Shown: one piece after another, positions 47,910 to 57,507 of the stretch
Position numbering within the stretch: the first letter of the stretch is position 1
Layout of the letters: each line of letters begins with the position of its first letter
Assembly (NCBI GenBank): GCA_963205495.1
Contig: CAUJIN010000032.1
Span: 33,245 to 97,244, forward strand
Origin: Pseudomonadota bacterium
GTDB lineage: Bacteria > Pseudomonadota > Gammaproteobacteria > Xanthomonadales > Xanthomonadaceae
Length of the DNA stretch: 64,000 nt
Direction of reading: 5' to 3'
Program-made: the position numbers and the translations under genes
Notes under the pieces: generated by a model
What the model was told of the DNA's origin: nothing
Database searches by the model: none
What the model saw: the letters and a program-made list of their open reading frames with translations, nothing else

Positions 47910-48740
47910 ATGGAACGTATCGAACACCGAGCCTGCTTCGGCGGCTCGCAAGACGTCTACCGGCACGAATCCTCTGCGCTCGGCTGCGCGATGAACTTCG
48001 CCGTCTATCTTCCGCCGCAGGCCGAACGCGGCCCGTGCCCGGTGCTGTACTGGCTTTCGGGACTCACCTGCACCGAGCAGAACTTCATCACCAAGGCCGG
48101 GGCGCAGCAGTTCGCCGCCGAGCACGGGGTGATCCTCGTGGCGCCCGATACCAGCCCGCGCGGTGAAGGGGTGCCGGATGCCGAGGGCTACGATCTGGGT
48201 CAGGGCGCGGGCTTCTATGTCGACGCCACCGCTCTGCCCTGGGCGCGGCACTACCGCATGTACGACTACGTCAGTCGCGAGCTGCCCGAACTGATCGAAG
48301 CGAATTTTCCCGCAACCTCGGCACGCGGCATTTCCGGCCACTCGATGGGCGGCCACGGCGCGCTGGTGATCGCGCTGCGCAATCCGGGGCGCTACCGCAG
48401 CGTTTCGGCGTTTTCGCCCATCGTCGCACCCAGCCAAGTGCCCTGGGGCGAGAAGGCGCTGGGCGCGTATCTTGGACCGGACCGCGAGGCCTGGAAGCAG
48501 TACGACGCCACCGAGCTGGTGAAGTCCGCCACGGAAAAGCTGCCGATCCTGATCGACCAGGGCGAGGCGGATGAATTCCTCGAAAGCCAACTCCAGCCCT
48601 GGCGGCTGCGCGAGGCCGCCGAAGCCGCCGGCCACCCGCTGGTGCTGCGCATGCAGCCAGGCTACGACCACAGCTACTACTTCATCGCCAGCTTCATCGG
48701 CGAACACATCGCCCACCACGCCGCCGCGCTGCGAGTCTGA
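47910..48740 (+). CDS. fghA: S-formylglutathione hydrolase
   Basis: Esterase D family enzyme that hydrolyses S-formylglutathione to formate and glutathione. The 276 residues contain LYWLSGLTCTEQNF, APDTSPRG, the nucleophile S145 in ISGHSMGGHGAL, the Asp in LIDQGEADEFL, and the His in GYDHSYYFI. The pathway partner frmA lies 2.4 kb upstream on the same strand. An AACAGGAGAA ribosome-binding site precedes the ATG. Confidence 0.95.
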   Translation: MERIEHRACFGGSQDVYRHESSALGCAMNFAVYLPPQAERGPCPVLYWLSGLTCTEQNFITKAGAQQFAAEHGVILVAPDTSPRGEGVPDAEGYDLGQGAGFYVDATALPWARHYRMYDYVSRELPELIEANFPATSARGISGHSMGGHGALVIALRNPGRYRSVSAFSPIVAPSQVPWGEKALGAYLGPDREAWKQYDATELVKSATEKLPILIDQGEADEFLESQLQPWRLREAAEAAGHPLVLRMQPGYDHSYYFIASFIGEHIAHHAAALRV

Positions 48741-48760
48741 GCACACCGCATGACCGCGCC

Positions 48761-48818
48761 TTGCGGGATGCGCGTGATGCCGTATACTTCCGCGCTTGCC
48801 GCGATGCGTCATCGCGGC
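48761..48818 (+). promoter_or_regulatory. tRNA-Leu promoter and leader hairpin
   Basis: TTGCGG at 48761-48766 and TATACT at 48783-48788 are 16 bp apart, and a GC-rich discriminator follows, as usual for stable RNA genes. Between the start point and the mature 5' end is a perfect 9-bp stem (GCCGCGATG at 48798-48806 with CATCGCGGC at 48810-48818) and 3-nt loop, which would be removed with the 5' leader. Confidence 0.6.
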
Positions 48819-48827
48819 CCCCGCTCT

Positions 48828-49136
48828 GCCCGAGTGGTGGAATTGGTAGACGCAGAGGACTCAGACAATTTGAGCCCTTCAGGGGAAACCCCGAAGGTGA
48901 AGCCCGTCAAACTCGGTGAAGGCCCTGGATTCGTTCCGAGCTGATGCCGAGCCAAGCCCGCAGACGCCCGTCTGGGGGAAGGTGTAGAGAGCAGACGGCG
49001 GGCACCTGTAGCCGCAAGGCCAAGGTGAAGGCGTGCTCCAGACCACGAACGTCCGCAAGGTCGGCGGCGAAAGCCGAAGTGGGAAGAAAATCCTCCGCCG
49101 CAAGGCTTGTCGGTTCGAGTCCGACCTCGGGCACCA
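48828..49136 (+). tRNA. leuX-like: tRNA-Leu(CAA), split by a group I intron
   Basis: The 5' exon (48828-48862) and the 3' exon (49087-49136, CCA encoded) join to an 85-nt class II tRNA. Acceptor GCCCGAG pairs with CTCGGGC; D-arm TGGTGGAATTGGTAGACGCA is typical of Leu; anticodon stem GAGGA pairs with TCCTC; loop CTC+AAAA gives anticodon CAA; the long variable arm has GCC-GCAA-GGC; T-arm GTCGG-TTCGAGT-CCGAC is perfect. Without splicing no anticodon arm can form, so the intron must be removed for function. A Rho-independent terminator follows 12 bases after the CCA. Confidence 0.95.
48863..49086 (+). ncRNA. Self-splicing group I intron (IC3-like) in tRNA-Leu
   Basis: A 224-nt intron in the anticodon loop, after C34, with no ORF. 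Helices visible: P1 CTCAGA/TTTGAG across the splice site; P2 48876-48897; P3 GCCCGTC (48902-48908)/GGCGGGC (48997-49003); P4 CTCGG (48912)/CCGAG (48947); P7 GAGCA (48989)/TGCTC (49034); P8 CACCT/AGGTG with a GCAA-capped inner stem; P9 CGGC-GAAA-GCCG (49065-49076). Core strings GAAGGTGTAGAGA, GACGGC and GGTGAAGGC-x5-CCAG match the Azoarcus tRNA-Ile and cyanobacterial tRNA-Leu introns. It ends in G, as required. The splice-site pair is C:G rather than the usual U:G. Confidence 0.93.
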
Positions 49137-49147
49137 AATGATTCATT

Positions 49148-49174
49148 AAAAGCCCTGATTCTTCAGGGCTTTTT
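49148..49174 (+). terminator. Rho-independent terminator of tRNA-Leu
   Basis: Arms AAAAGCCCTGA and TCAGGGCTTTT (11 bp, perfect) enclose the loop TTCT, and the T run continues to about 49174. It may also work for degQ, converging from the right. Confidence 0.93.
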
Positions 49175-49229
49175 CTATTTCGTCGCTCGACGCAAGGCCA
49201 GAGCGATCCAATTGGATCCGCGCCGCAAC

Positions 49230-49262
49230 GTGGCGACCGCAGCCTCGCTGCGGCCGCCACGA
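49230..49262. repeat. Strong interrupted hairpin downstream of degQ
   Basis: CGTGGC-GA-CCGCAGC, loop CTC, GCTGCGG-CC-GCCACG: 13 pairs with one internal mismatch bubble. It lies 14 bp beyond the degQ stop. Without a T run it looks like an mRNA-stabilising or REP-like structure. Confidence 0.5.
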
Positions 49263-49275
49263 TCCTTTGACGCGA

Positions 49276-50694
<1,419 letters not shown>

Positions 50695-50819
50695 GGGAGC
50701 CCTCATCTAAAGTGCGAAGGATTGAGCCAAATGCGGGGCACGGGTGCACGCCGGCGGGGAGCCGCGCCAGTTCGTGGTTTCGATTGGTGAGATCTACCGT
50801 CTCTGTGCGGCCCGGCCGA

Positions 50820-51449
50820 TCAGCGAGTGGACTGGCCCTGCCCCTGCGGGGCCAGCGGAGAAAGCCAGGGAGCGGGAACCTCCGACGCACGCCCGTTCAC
50901 CGCCTGCTGGTGGCGCAGCCAGTAGGCCTCGAAGCGCGGGTCGTAGCGCAGCTGCGCGCCGTAGCGCGCGTCTTCGCGCGAAGCCACGGTTTGTGCATCG
51001 AATCGATACGGCGGGCGCAGGTCTTCCACCCGGTAGGGGGAAGGAGCCACCGTCGAGGCGCCCGGCGGTGTCGCATCGGTTCCGGCCAGCGGCAGGTTGG
51101 CGGGCGCTGCGGTCGGCTCGATTCCGGGGCGGGTGAACAGCAGCGCGGCCAGCGCCACCGAGGCCGCCACCGCGAATCCGCCGCCCCAGCGCAGCACCGC
51201 GGAACCGCGCGATGCGACCGGAGCCGCCGCCACGTCCTCGTCCAGTCGCGCCGCAATGGCGCGCGCGAAGTCCTTGCGCAGCGGCAGCGCGGTACCGCGC
51301 ATGGCCTCGCCGAAGAAGTGCCAGCGCTGCCAGGTCGCCACCAGCTCGGTGTCGTGCTCGGCGCGCTTGAGCAGGAAACGCGCGCGGTCGCGGTCCAGCT
51401 CGTTGTCGATCAGCGCCGAAACTTGCTCACGGATTTCTTCGTTCATCAT
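50820..51449 (-). CDS. rseA: Anti-sigma-E factor RseA/MucA-like
   Basis: Single-pass inner-membrane protein of 209 residues. The N-terminal cytoplasmic domain (EEIREQVSALIDNELDRDRA, then WQRWHFFGEAMRG) binds sigma-E; the transmembrane helix lies near residues 89-107 (GGFAVAASVALAALLF); the periplasmic part is Pro-rich and ends with a Gln-rich tail. Its start overlaps the rpoE stop by four bases (ATGA). No rseB is present; degQ comes next. Confidence 0.9.
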   Translation of the reverse strand: MMNEEIREQVSALIDNELDRDRARFLLKRAEHDTELVATWQRWHFFGEAMRGTALPLRKDFARAIAARLDEDVAAAPVASRGSAVLRWGGGFAVAASVALAALLFTRPGIEPTAAPANLPLAGTDATPPGASTVAPSPYRVEDLRPPYRFDAQTVASREDARYGAQLRYDPRFEAYWLRHQQAVNGRASEVPAPWLSPLAPQGQGQSTR

Positions 51450-52060
51450 GACGCTCTCTCGTTGCGTTCTTTCCTGCCCGTCGCATCGGTCATCAGCGGT
51501 CGCAGTTGCTGGTCGATGGCCTCGCGCGCACGGAAGATGCGCGAGCGCACCGTGCCGATCGGACAGCCCATGGTTTCGGAGATTTCCTCGTAGCTCAGCC
51601 CGTCCACCTCGCGCAGCGTGATCGCCACGCGCAGCTCTTCGGGCAAGGCTTCGACCGTGCGCGCCACGGTTCGTTCAATTTCCTGGCGCATCGCCTCGTT
51701 CTCCGGCGTGCCCGAATCGCGCAGCCGCATACCGCTCTCGAACTGCACCGCATCCTGCGCGTCGATGTCCTCGGTCGGAGGACGCCGGCCCAGCGCCACG
51801 AGGTGGTTCTTGGCGGTGTTGACGGCGATCTTGTAGAGCCAGGTGTAGAACTGGCTGTCGCCGCGGAAATTTCCCAGCGCGCGGTAGGCGCGCAGGAAGG
51901 CTTCCTGCGCCACGTCCTGGCATTCGGCCCAGTCGTGGATATAGCGCGAAATCACGCCCACCACCTTGTGCTGGTACTTGAGCACGAGCAGGTCGAAAGC
52001 CCGCTTGTCTCCGTCTTGCACGCGCTTGATCAGTGCCTGGTCCACGTCGTTCTCACCCAT
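51446..52060 (-). CDS. rpoE: RNA polymerase sigma-E factor (RpoE/AlgU)
   Basis: ECF sigma factor of 204 residues controlling the envelope stress response. Region 2 contains DLLVLKYQHKVVGVISRYI, DVAQEAFLRAYRALGNF and FYTWLYKIAVNTAKNHL; region 4 contains LPEELRVAITLREVDGLSYE and MGCPIGTVRSRIFRAREAI. It heads rpoE-rseA-degQ. A sigma-E-type promoter lies upstream, which suggests autoregulation. Confidence 0.97.
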   Translation of the reverse strand: MGENDVDQALIKRVQDGDKRAFDLLVLKYQHKVVGVISRYIHDWAECQDVAQEAFLRAYRALGNFRGDSQFYTWLYKIAVNTAKNHLVALGRRPPTEDIDAQDAVQFESGMRLRDSGTPENEAMRQEIERTVARTVEALPEELRVAITLREVDGLSYEEISETMGCPIGTVRSRIFRAREAIDQQLRPLMTDATGRKERNERAS

Positions 52061-52104
52061 TCGGGCCTGCCTTGTCGTTGTTCTGGCGGCTCGTTCACGG
52101 TGTT

Positions 52105-52133
52105 CATGGACCGGACGTGGCCTGGGAAGTTCC
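52105..52133 (-). promoter_or_regulatory. Candidate sigma-E autoregulatory promoter of rpoE
   Basis: On the minus strand GGAACTT (52133-52127), 16 bases, then TCCATG (52110-52105) approximates the sigma-E consensus GGAACTT-N16-TCTGA. The -35 is exact and the -10 keeps the TC. It starts 73 bp upstream of the rpoE ATG. Confidence 0.5.
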
Positions 52134-52269
52134 CCGCGATGGCGTTTCGGCGGCGCAATCGGGCCGTCGGTTCAGGCAAACCATACTGTGGCGCATTGAC
52201 CGCACGCGGGTGGAGCCGGGATCATAGCCACTTTGCCGCCGGGCCACGGCCCCGATTCAGGAGATTTCC

Positions 52270-54306
52270 ATGTTCGACGGACTGCGCTTTCGCCACTGGG
52301 GCACGGAACTGCGCGCCGATGGCGTCCTCGTGCTCACCCTCGACCGCGCCGAAGCGCCGGTCAACGCGCTGTCGCAGGCGGTGCTGGAAGAGTTCGACGC
52401 GCTTCTGGAGCGCATCGAGATCGGCAAGCCCAAGGCGGTGGTGATCCACTCCGGCAAGGACGCCGGCTTCATCGCCGGCGCCGACCTCAAGGAGTTCCAG
52501 GAATACGACGCCCGCGGCACGGTGATGGACGCCATCCGCCGCGGCCAGCTCGTGTTCGAACGCCTCAGCCGGCTGCCCTGCCCCACGGCGGTGGCCATCC
52601 ACGGGCACTGCATGGGCGGCGGCACCGAACTGTCGCTGGCCTGCCGCTTCCGCGTGGCCTCCAGCGCCGAGTCCACCCGCATCGGCCTGCCGGAAGTGAA
52701 ACTCGGCATCTTCCCGGGCTGGGGCGGCTCGGTGCGCCTGCCGCGGCTGGTCGGTGCGCCTGCGGCGATGGACATGATGCTCACCGGCCGCGCGCTTTCG
52801 GCCGCCAACGCGCGCGCCATCGGGCTGGTGGACAAGGTGGCCGAGCCTGCCGTGCTGCTGGATGCGGCGATCGAGATGGTCAAGCGCGGCGTGACGCGCC
52901 CGCTCAAGCAGCGCGCGCTGGCCTGGGCCACCAACCTGTGGCCGACGCGCCAGGTGCTCGCGCCGATGCTGGTCAAGCAGGTGGCACGCAAGGCGAAGAA
53001 GGCGCACTACCCCGCGCCCTACGCGCTGATCGACACCTGGAAGCGCAGCAGCGGCACGACCGATGCACGCCTCAAGGCAGAAGCCCGCGCCGTGGTTAAG
53101 CTCGCCGGCGGCGCGACCGCACGCAACCTGATCCGCGTGTTCTTCCTGATGGAGCGGCTCAAGGGCCTGGGCGGCAAGAGCCACGGGATCGAGCACGTGC
53201 ACGTGGTCGGGGCCGGTGTCATGGGCGGCGACATCGCCGCCTGGTGCGCGCTGCGCGGCTTCAGCGTCACCTTGCAGGACCGCGAGATGAAGTTCATCCA
53301 GCCGGCGCTGGATCGCGCCGCGGCGCTGTTCGAGAAAAAAGTGAAATCCGAAGGCAAGCGCGCCGCCACCGCGGCGCGCCTGACGGCCGACGTGGAAGGC
53401 AACGGCGTGGCCCGTGCCGACCTGGTGATCGAGGCCATCTACGAAAACCTCGAAGCCAAGAAGGCGCTCTACGAAACCATCGAAGCCCAGCTCAAGCCCG
53501 GTGCGCTGCTGGTGACCAACACCAGCTCCCTGGCCCTGACCGAGCTGCGCGTCGGGCTCAAGCATCCGGCGCGCTTCGCCGGCCTGCACTATTTCAATCC
53601 GGTGGCGCTGATGCCGCTGGTGGAAATCGTTCGCCACGACGCGATGGAACCGGAAACCGAGCGCCGCCTGGCGGCCTTCTGCAAGGCCATCGACAAGTTT
53701 CCGGTCCCGGTGGCCGGCACGCCCGGATTCCTGGTCAACCGCATCCTCGCCCCCTACATGGAAGAAGCCATCCTTGCCTTCCGCGAGGGCATTCCGGGTC
53801 GCGCCATCGACAAGGCCGCGCTCGACTTCGGCATGCCGATGGGACCGATCGAGCTGGTCGACACCGTGGGCCTGGACGTGGCCGCGAGCGTGGGGAAGAT
53901 CATGGCGCAGTTCCACGGCCAGCCGGCCCCGGACTTCGCCTTCGATCCCGGCGCGCGCGGCAAGAAGGACGGCCGCGGGCTGTACGAGTGGCGCGAGGGC
54001 AAGCCGCTCAAGCCCGAGCTTGCGCCCGACTTCCGTGCTCCGGAAGACCTCGCCGACCGCCTCGTGCTGCGCCTGCTCAACGAAGCGGTGGCCTGCCTGC
54101 ACGACGGCACCGTGGCCGACGCCGACCTGCTCGATGCCGGCGTGATCTTCGGTACCGGCTTCGCGCCTTTCCGCGGCGGCCCGATCCAGCACATCCGCAG
54201 CGAGGGGGCCGCCCGGCTCAAGCAGCGGCTGGAGCAGCTCGCCGGTCGCTACGGCGAGCGTTTCGCCCCGCGCCCGGGGTGGGATGCGCTGAAACAAACA
54301 GACTGA
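52270..54306 (+). CDS. fadJ: Enoyl-CoA hydratase / 3-hydroxyacyl-CoA dehydrogenase, FadJ/FadB-like
   Basis: A second multifunctional beta-oxidation protein, 678 residues, with the FadB/FadJ domain order. The hydratase comes first (GFIAGADLKEFQ near 67, HGHCMGGGTELSLACRF, LGIFPGWGGSVRLPRL), then the NAD-binding domain (HVVGAGVMGGDIAAW near 311) with HYFNPVALMPLVEIV and GTPGFLVNRILAPYMEEA. It ends in a partial second dehydrogenase C-terminal domain (FGTGFAPFRGGPIQHI). No thiolase is adjacent, so FadA at 40 kb or another would complete the cycle. No PsrA-like site was seen upstream. Confidence 0.9.
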   Translation: MFDGLRFRHWGTELRADGVLVLTLDRAEAPVNALSQAVLEEFDALLERIEIGKPKAVVIHSGKDAGFIAGADLKEFQEYDARGTVMDAIRRGQLVFERLSRLPCPTAVAIHGHCMGGGTELSLACRFRVASSAESTRIGLPEVKLGIFPGWGGSVRLPRLVGAPAAMDMMLTGRALSAANARAIGLVDKVAEPAVLLDAAIEMVKRGVTRPLKQRALAWATNLWPTRQVLAPMLVKQVARKAKKAHYPAPYALIDTWKRSSGTTDARLKAEARAVVKLAGGATARNLIRVFFLMERLKGLGGKSHGIEHVHVVGAGVMGGDIAAWCALRGFSVTLQDREMKFIQPALDRAAALFEKKVKSEGKRAATAARLTADVEGNGVARADLVIEAIYENLEAKKALYETIEAQLKPGALLVTNTSSLALTELRVGLKHPARFAGLHYFNPVALMPLVEIVRHDAMEPETERRLAAFCKAIDKFPVPVAGTPGFLVNRILAPYMEEAILAFREGIPGRAIDKAALDFGMPMGPIELVDTVGLDVAASVGKIMAQFHGQPAPDFAFDPGARGKKDGRGLYEWREGKPLKPELAPDFRAPEDLADRLVLRLLNEAVACLHDGTVADADLLDAGVIFGTGFAPFRGGPIQHIRSEGAARLKQRLEQLAGRYGERFAPRPGWDALKQTD

Positions 54307-54462
54307 GGAGGCATTCTTCCACCCGGATCATGCCGAGGATTTCCTTGCAGATGCGGCATCATGCCGCGGCATCCCTGCCTGCGTGTCCTGAATTGTCATC
54401 AGTTTGCGCCTGTATCGACTGGGTGCATTTTCACCCGTGCGCAGTGGCTGAGGGAGAGTGAC

Positions 54463-56246
54463 ATGGCACACAGGAAATCAGGGAACAAACGATTCACGGT
54501 ACGGGTGCTGCTCGGGACGATGACACTGGGCATCGTGCCATCCCCCCACGCCGCCACGCATGTCGTGACCGACTGCGGCAACAGCGGCACGAATATACGC
54601 TGCGTGGCCGGGTTGCCGCGGCCAGCAGCGGAGACACCATCGACCTTGCCGACTGCACGACGATCAACCTTTCCACCACGGTCAAAGTCACCCAGTCGAG
54701 CCTCACCCTGCGCGGCAAAATTCCTTCCCCCGGGTTTCCAACCGTGCACACGGTCATCAGCGGGCAAGAGCTGATCCGGCCGCTTCAGCACACCGGCGTC
54801 GGAACGCTGAGTCTGCAATACCTCGGCGTGCACAAGGGCTTGTCGGAAGGCACTGCTGCCAGTGGCGGCTGCATTTTTTCGAACGGATCGGTAAGCCTTC
54901 TCGACACACAGGTGCGCTGGTGCATCGCACGCCGCACCAGCGGCAATGCAACGCTGAGCGGCGGCGGCATCCATGCTGCCAAGAACCTCACTCTCGAGCA
55001 CGGAGAGATCCGGGACAGCAAGCCGGTCGGTGCAACCTCCGGCCCGCTTCAGGGCGCCGGCCCGCTTCAGGGCGGAGGAAGTTGGAGCGGCGGCATGACC
55101 ACGGCGTCGGGTGCGTCAACCTATTCGGGCAACCGCATCGAGTCCGGCTTCGGCAATTCGAACACCGGCGGCGGCGCACTGTGGACCTCTGGCGGACTCG
55201 ATCTGCAGGACACCACGGTACGCGACAACGCCTTCGCCGCACTCGCCAGTGCTGGCTTCTGCGTCGGCGGCGGAATTCATGCGCAGGCAGCGGCCACCGG
55301 CAGCACACAGGTGCTGATCCGCGACTCCACGATCCGCGGCAACAGCGCCAGCAACGGAAACTTCGCTGGCGGCCTGTGCCTGGAAGGGGCCGGGCTGGAA
55401 GCAGAGTTGGAGTGTGTCCTGGTCCTTGAAAATACCGCCGCAACCTCCTTCGCCGGCGTATACGCGGTCGGAATCCAGTCCTTCACGGTGCGCAACAGCA
55501 CGATCGCCGACAACGTCGCCGACACTGTCAATGCCGGCCTGGCGGTGAAGAGCACTGCCCGCGTCGTGATCGAATCCAGCACGATTTCCGGCAACCGGGC
55601 GAAGAACTTCGCCGGCGTGTTCATCGAGTCGGTTCCGGAGCTCGAAATCATCCAGACCACGATCTCGGACAACTGGATTACCGGCTCGGGAGCTCATGGC
55701 GCCGGCCTGATTCTGAGCCAGACCACGCTCGCCGGAGCCATCGTGCGCAACAGCACGATTTCCGCCAACCGCGGTCAGGATCTCCCCAGCGGATCGCCCA
55801 GCGTGGGAGCTTCCGGCATTGGCCTGTGGCTGGGCACAGGTGGCAACGCAACCCTGTCCAGCACGATCATCGCCGACAACCATTGGGACACTGTCTACGG
55901 CAGCGGCACTCGCGTGATCCATTTCAGCGATGTGGACGGCAGCATGAGCAGCGGCCTGACCGGAACGCGCAACCTCATCGGAACCAGCAGCTACACGCTT
56001 CCCGCCAACAACCTCTGGAGCAATTACCCCTTTCTGGGGCCGCTGCAAGACAACGGTGGTCCCACGCACACCCAACTGCCACTGGCAAACAGCCCGGCCT
56101 TGGACGCCGGGCTGGGAAATGGCCTGGACTGGGACCAGCGCGGCGCCCCGCATGTACGCATTCGGGGCGCAGGTGCAGACATCGGCGCGGTGGAATCGAG
56201 CTTCGGCGGGGACGAGCTGTTCCGGGATGGATTCGAATCCCCGTGA
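54463..56246 (+). pseudogene. Frameshifted secreted beta-helix (choice-of-anchor Q-like) protein with D-G-F-E tail
   Basis: A good start (AGGGAGAG site) opens a signal peptide ending SPHA-ATHVVTDCGNSGTN; the frame then turns to nonsense after about 45 residues. One shift near 54594 restores TLRGRVAAASSGDTIDLADC, the usual N-terminal motif of these proteins. The other frame then stays open to the TGA at 56246. The body is a right-handed beta helix: repeated SNN/NNTI turns such as RNSTIADNVADT, ESSTISGNRAKN and STIIADNHWDT. The end reads GGDELFRDGFESP. AAT-AT-ACG at the break looks like a missing A or an extra AT. It may be a real inactivation, phase variation or a sequencing error. Confidence 0.75.
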
Positions 56247-56265
56247 CCAGACGCAGCGATTTGCC

Positions 56266-57288
56266 CTACGGCTCTTCCACCACATAGCCGCGCGCGGCAA
56301 GCACGGCGAGCTGGCCGTCCTTGCCCAGGAGGTCGCCCATCGGCAGCGCGGCAAAGCTGGTCTTGTGCTCGGCAAGGATCTTTTCCGCGCTTTCCAGCCA
56401 CAGGGCGTCGAGGCGCGGGGCCAGATTGTCGATGCCCTGCTCCTTGGCGAAGCGCGATTCGAAAACCGCATCCAGGCAGGCCTGGCTCGGGTCGGTGAAC
56501 GTGACCTCGCGCAGCGTCAGCAGATCCCCGCGCGCCCAGGCGTTGGCGCGGATGCGCATGTGGTCGAGGTCCTTCTCCAGATGGTCGAGCATCTGGCGAA
56601 AGCACTGCGAGTCGTCGATCTGCGCCTCGCGGAAGCTGCGGATCGCGCCCTTCGGATCCTCGATCCGGATTTCCAGCAGCGGGCGCTCCACCGCGATGTC
56701 GTTCTTCTTCACGAGCCTTTCGATCAGCGGTGACACCAGCCCGCGGTATTCCAGCCCGCTCTTCTTCAGTGCCGCCCCGTTGAGTTCGCTCGCCGCGAAC
56801 ACCGGGCGGAAGCCTTCCACCTTGCGGCGGCGGCCCATGTAGCGGTCCTTGAGCACGAGCCAGCGCGCGTAGTCTTCGGCGGACACGCTGTCCCTGAGCT
56901 TTTCGCCTTCCGGATTCTTGCGTGCGCCCAGCAGCGAGGGAAGAAGGAGCAGTTGGCGGAACTTTCCGATCCCGAGATCCATCTTCACGTTCGCCGGCAT
57001 CAGTACCTTTTCCGCGGCAAGGATGCGCTCGGCCACTTCTTCCGATTCCCATTCCAGGCGTCTGGGGATCGGCTGCACGGTACCCAGGATCCACATCGTG
57101 TGGCCGTCGCGACTGACCTTCCACATCCCTGGACCTGGCATCTTGCCGCTCACGACCAGCGTCTCGAGCACGATGGCGTTTTCGCGCGCCGGCGGTTGCG
57201 GTGCCTCGGTCGCGGATTCTGCGGCGCCGGCGGCCAACGGCAGGCAAAGCAGCAGGCCGAGCAGGCGGCGCTGGATCGGGTGGTGCAT
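56266..57288 (-). CDS. TraB/GumN family protein
   Basis: The 340-residue product has a signal peptide (RRLLGLLLCLPLAAGAAES). It contains the family patterns GMWKVSRDGHTMWILGTVQ near the N-terminus and LPMGDLLGKDGQLAVLAARGYVVEE at the C-terminus in broken form, with conserved Gly-Thr and Gly-x-x-Gly elements. Members are thought to be periplasmic, perhaps metalloprotease-like (TIKI/GumN clan), with no settled function in bacteria. The ATG at 57288 is preferred because the signal peptide starts there. It stands alone, convergent with the beta-helix gene. Confidence 0.85.
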   Translation of the reverse strand: MHHPIQRRLLGLLLCLPLAAGAAESATEAPQPPARENAIVLETLVVSGKMPGPGMWKVSRDGHTMWILGTVQPIPRRLEWESEEVAERILAAEKVLMPANVKMDLGIGKFRQLLLLPSLLGARKNPEGEKLRDSVSAEDYARWLVLKDRYMGRRRKVEGFRPVFAASELNGAALKKSGLEYRGLVSPLIERLVKKNDIAVERPLLEIRIEDPKGAIRSFREAQIDDSQCFRQMLDHLEKDLDHMRIRANAWARGDLLTLREVTFTDPSQACLDAVFESRFAKEQGIDNLAPRLDALWLESAEKILAEHKTSFAALPMGDLLGKDGQLAVLAARGYVVEEP

Positions 57289-57507
57289 TCGCAGGCTTCC
57301 TCTGATCGCGGGAGCGGGGATGGTAAAGGGCGAACGCTGCGGGGCCGCCGCGGGTCCAGGCGCGGATTCGGGCTTTTGTTCAGATTTTGGGGCACCGCAG
57401 CGCCCACACCGGATTGAAATGGACCAAATCACTCCAGATTGACCTGTGTCATGGGAATGATTCGCATCGCCAGCCCAAACTGGCGGCTCCGCTCACGGAG
57501 GTTTCCC

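Noticed and set aside
48861..49086. Splice site after T33, giving anticodon GAA (Phe)
   Set aside because: The intron would then not end in G, and a class II variable arm with a Leu-type D-arm does not fit tRNA-Phe.
48750..49260. Short open frames on both strands across the tRNA-Leu intron, considered as a homing endonuclease gene
   Set aside because: They are under 120 codons, lack LAGLIDADG, GIY-YIG or HNH motifs, and the structured intron core explains the sequence.
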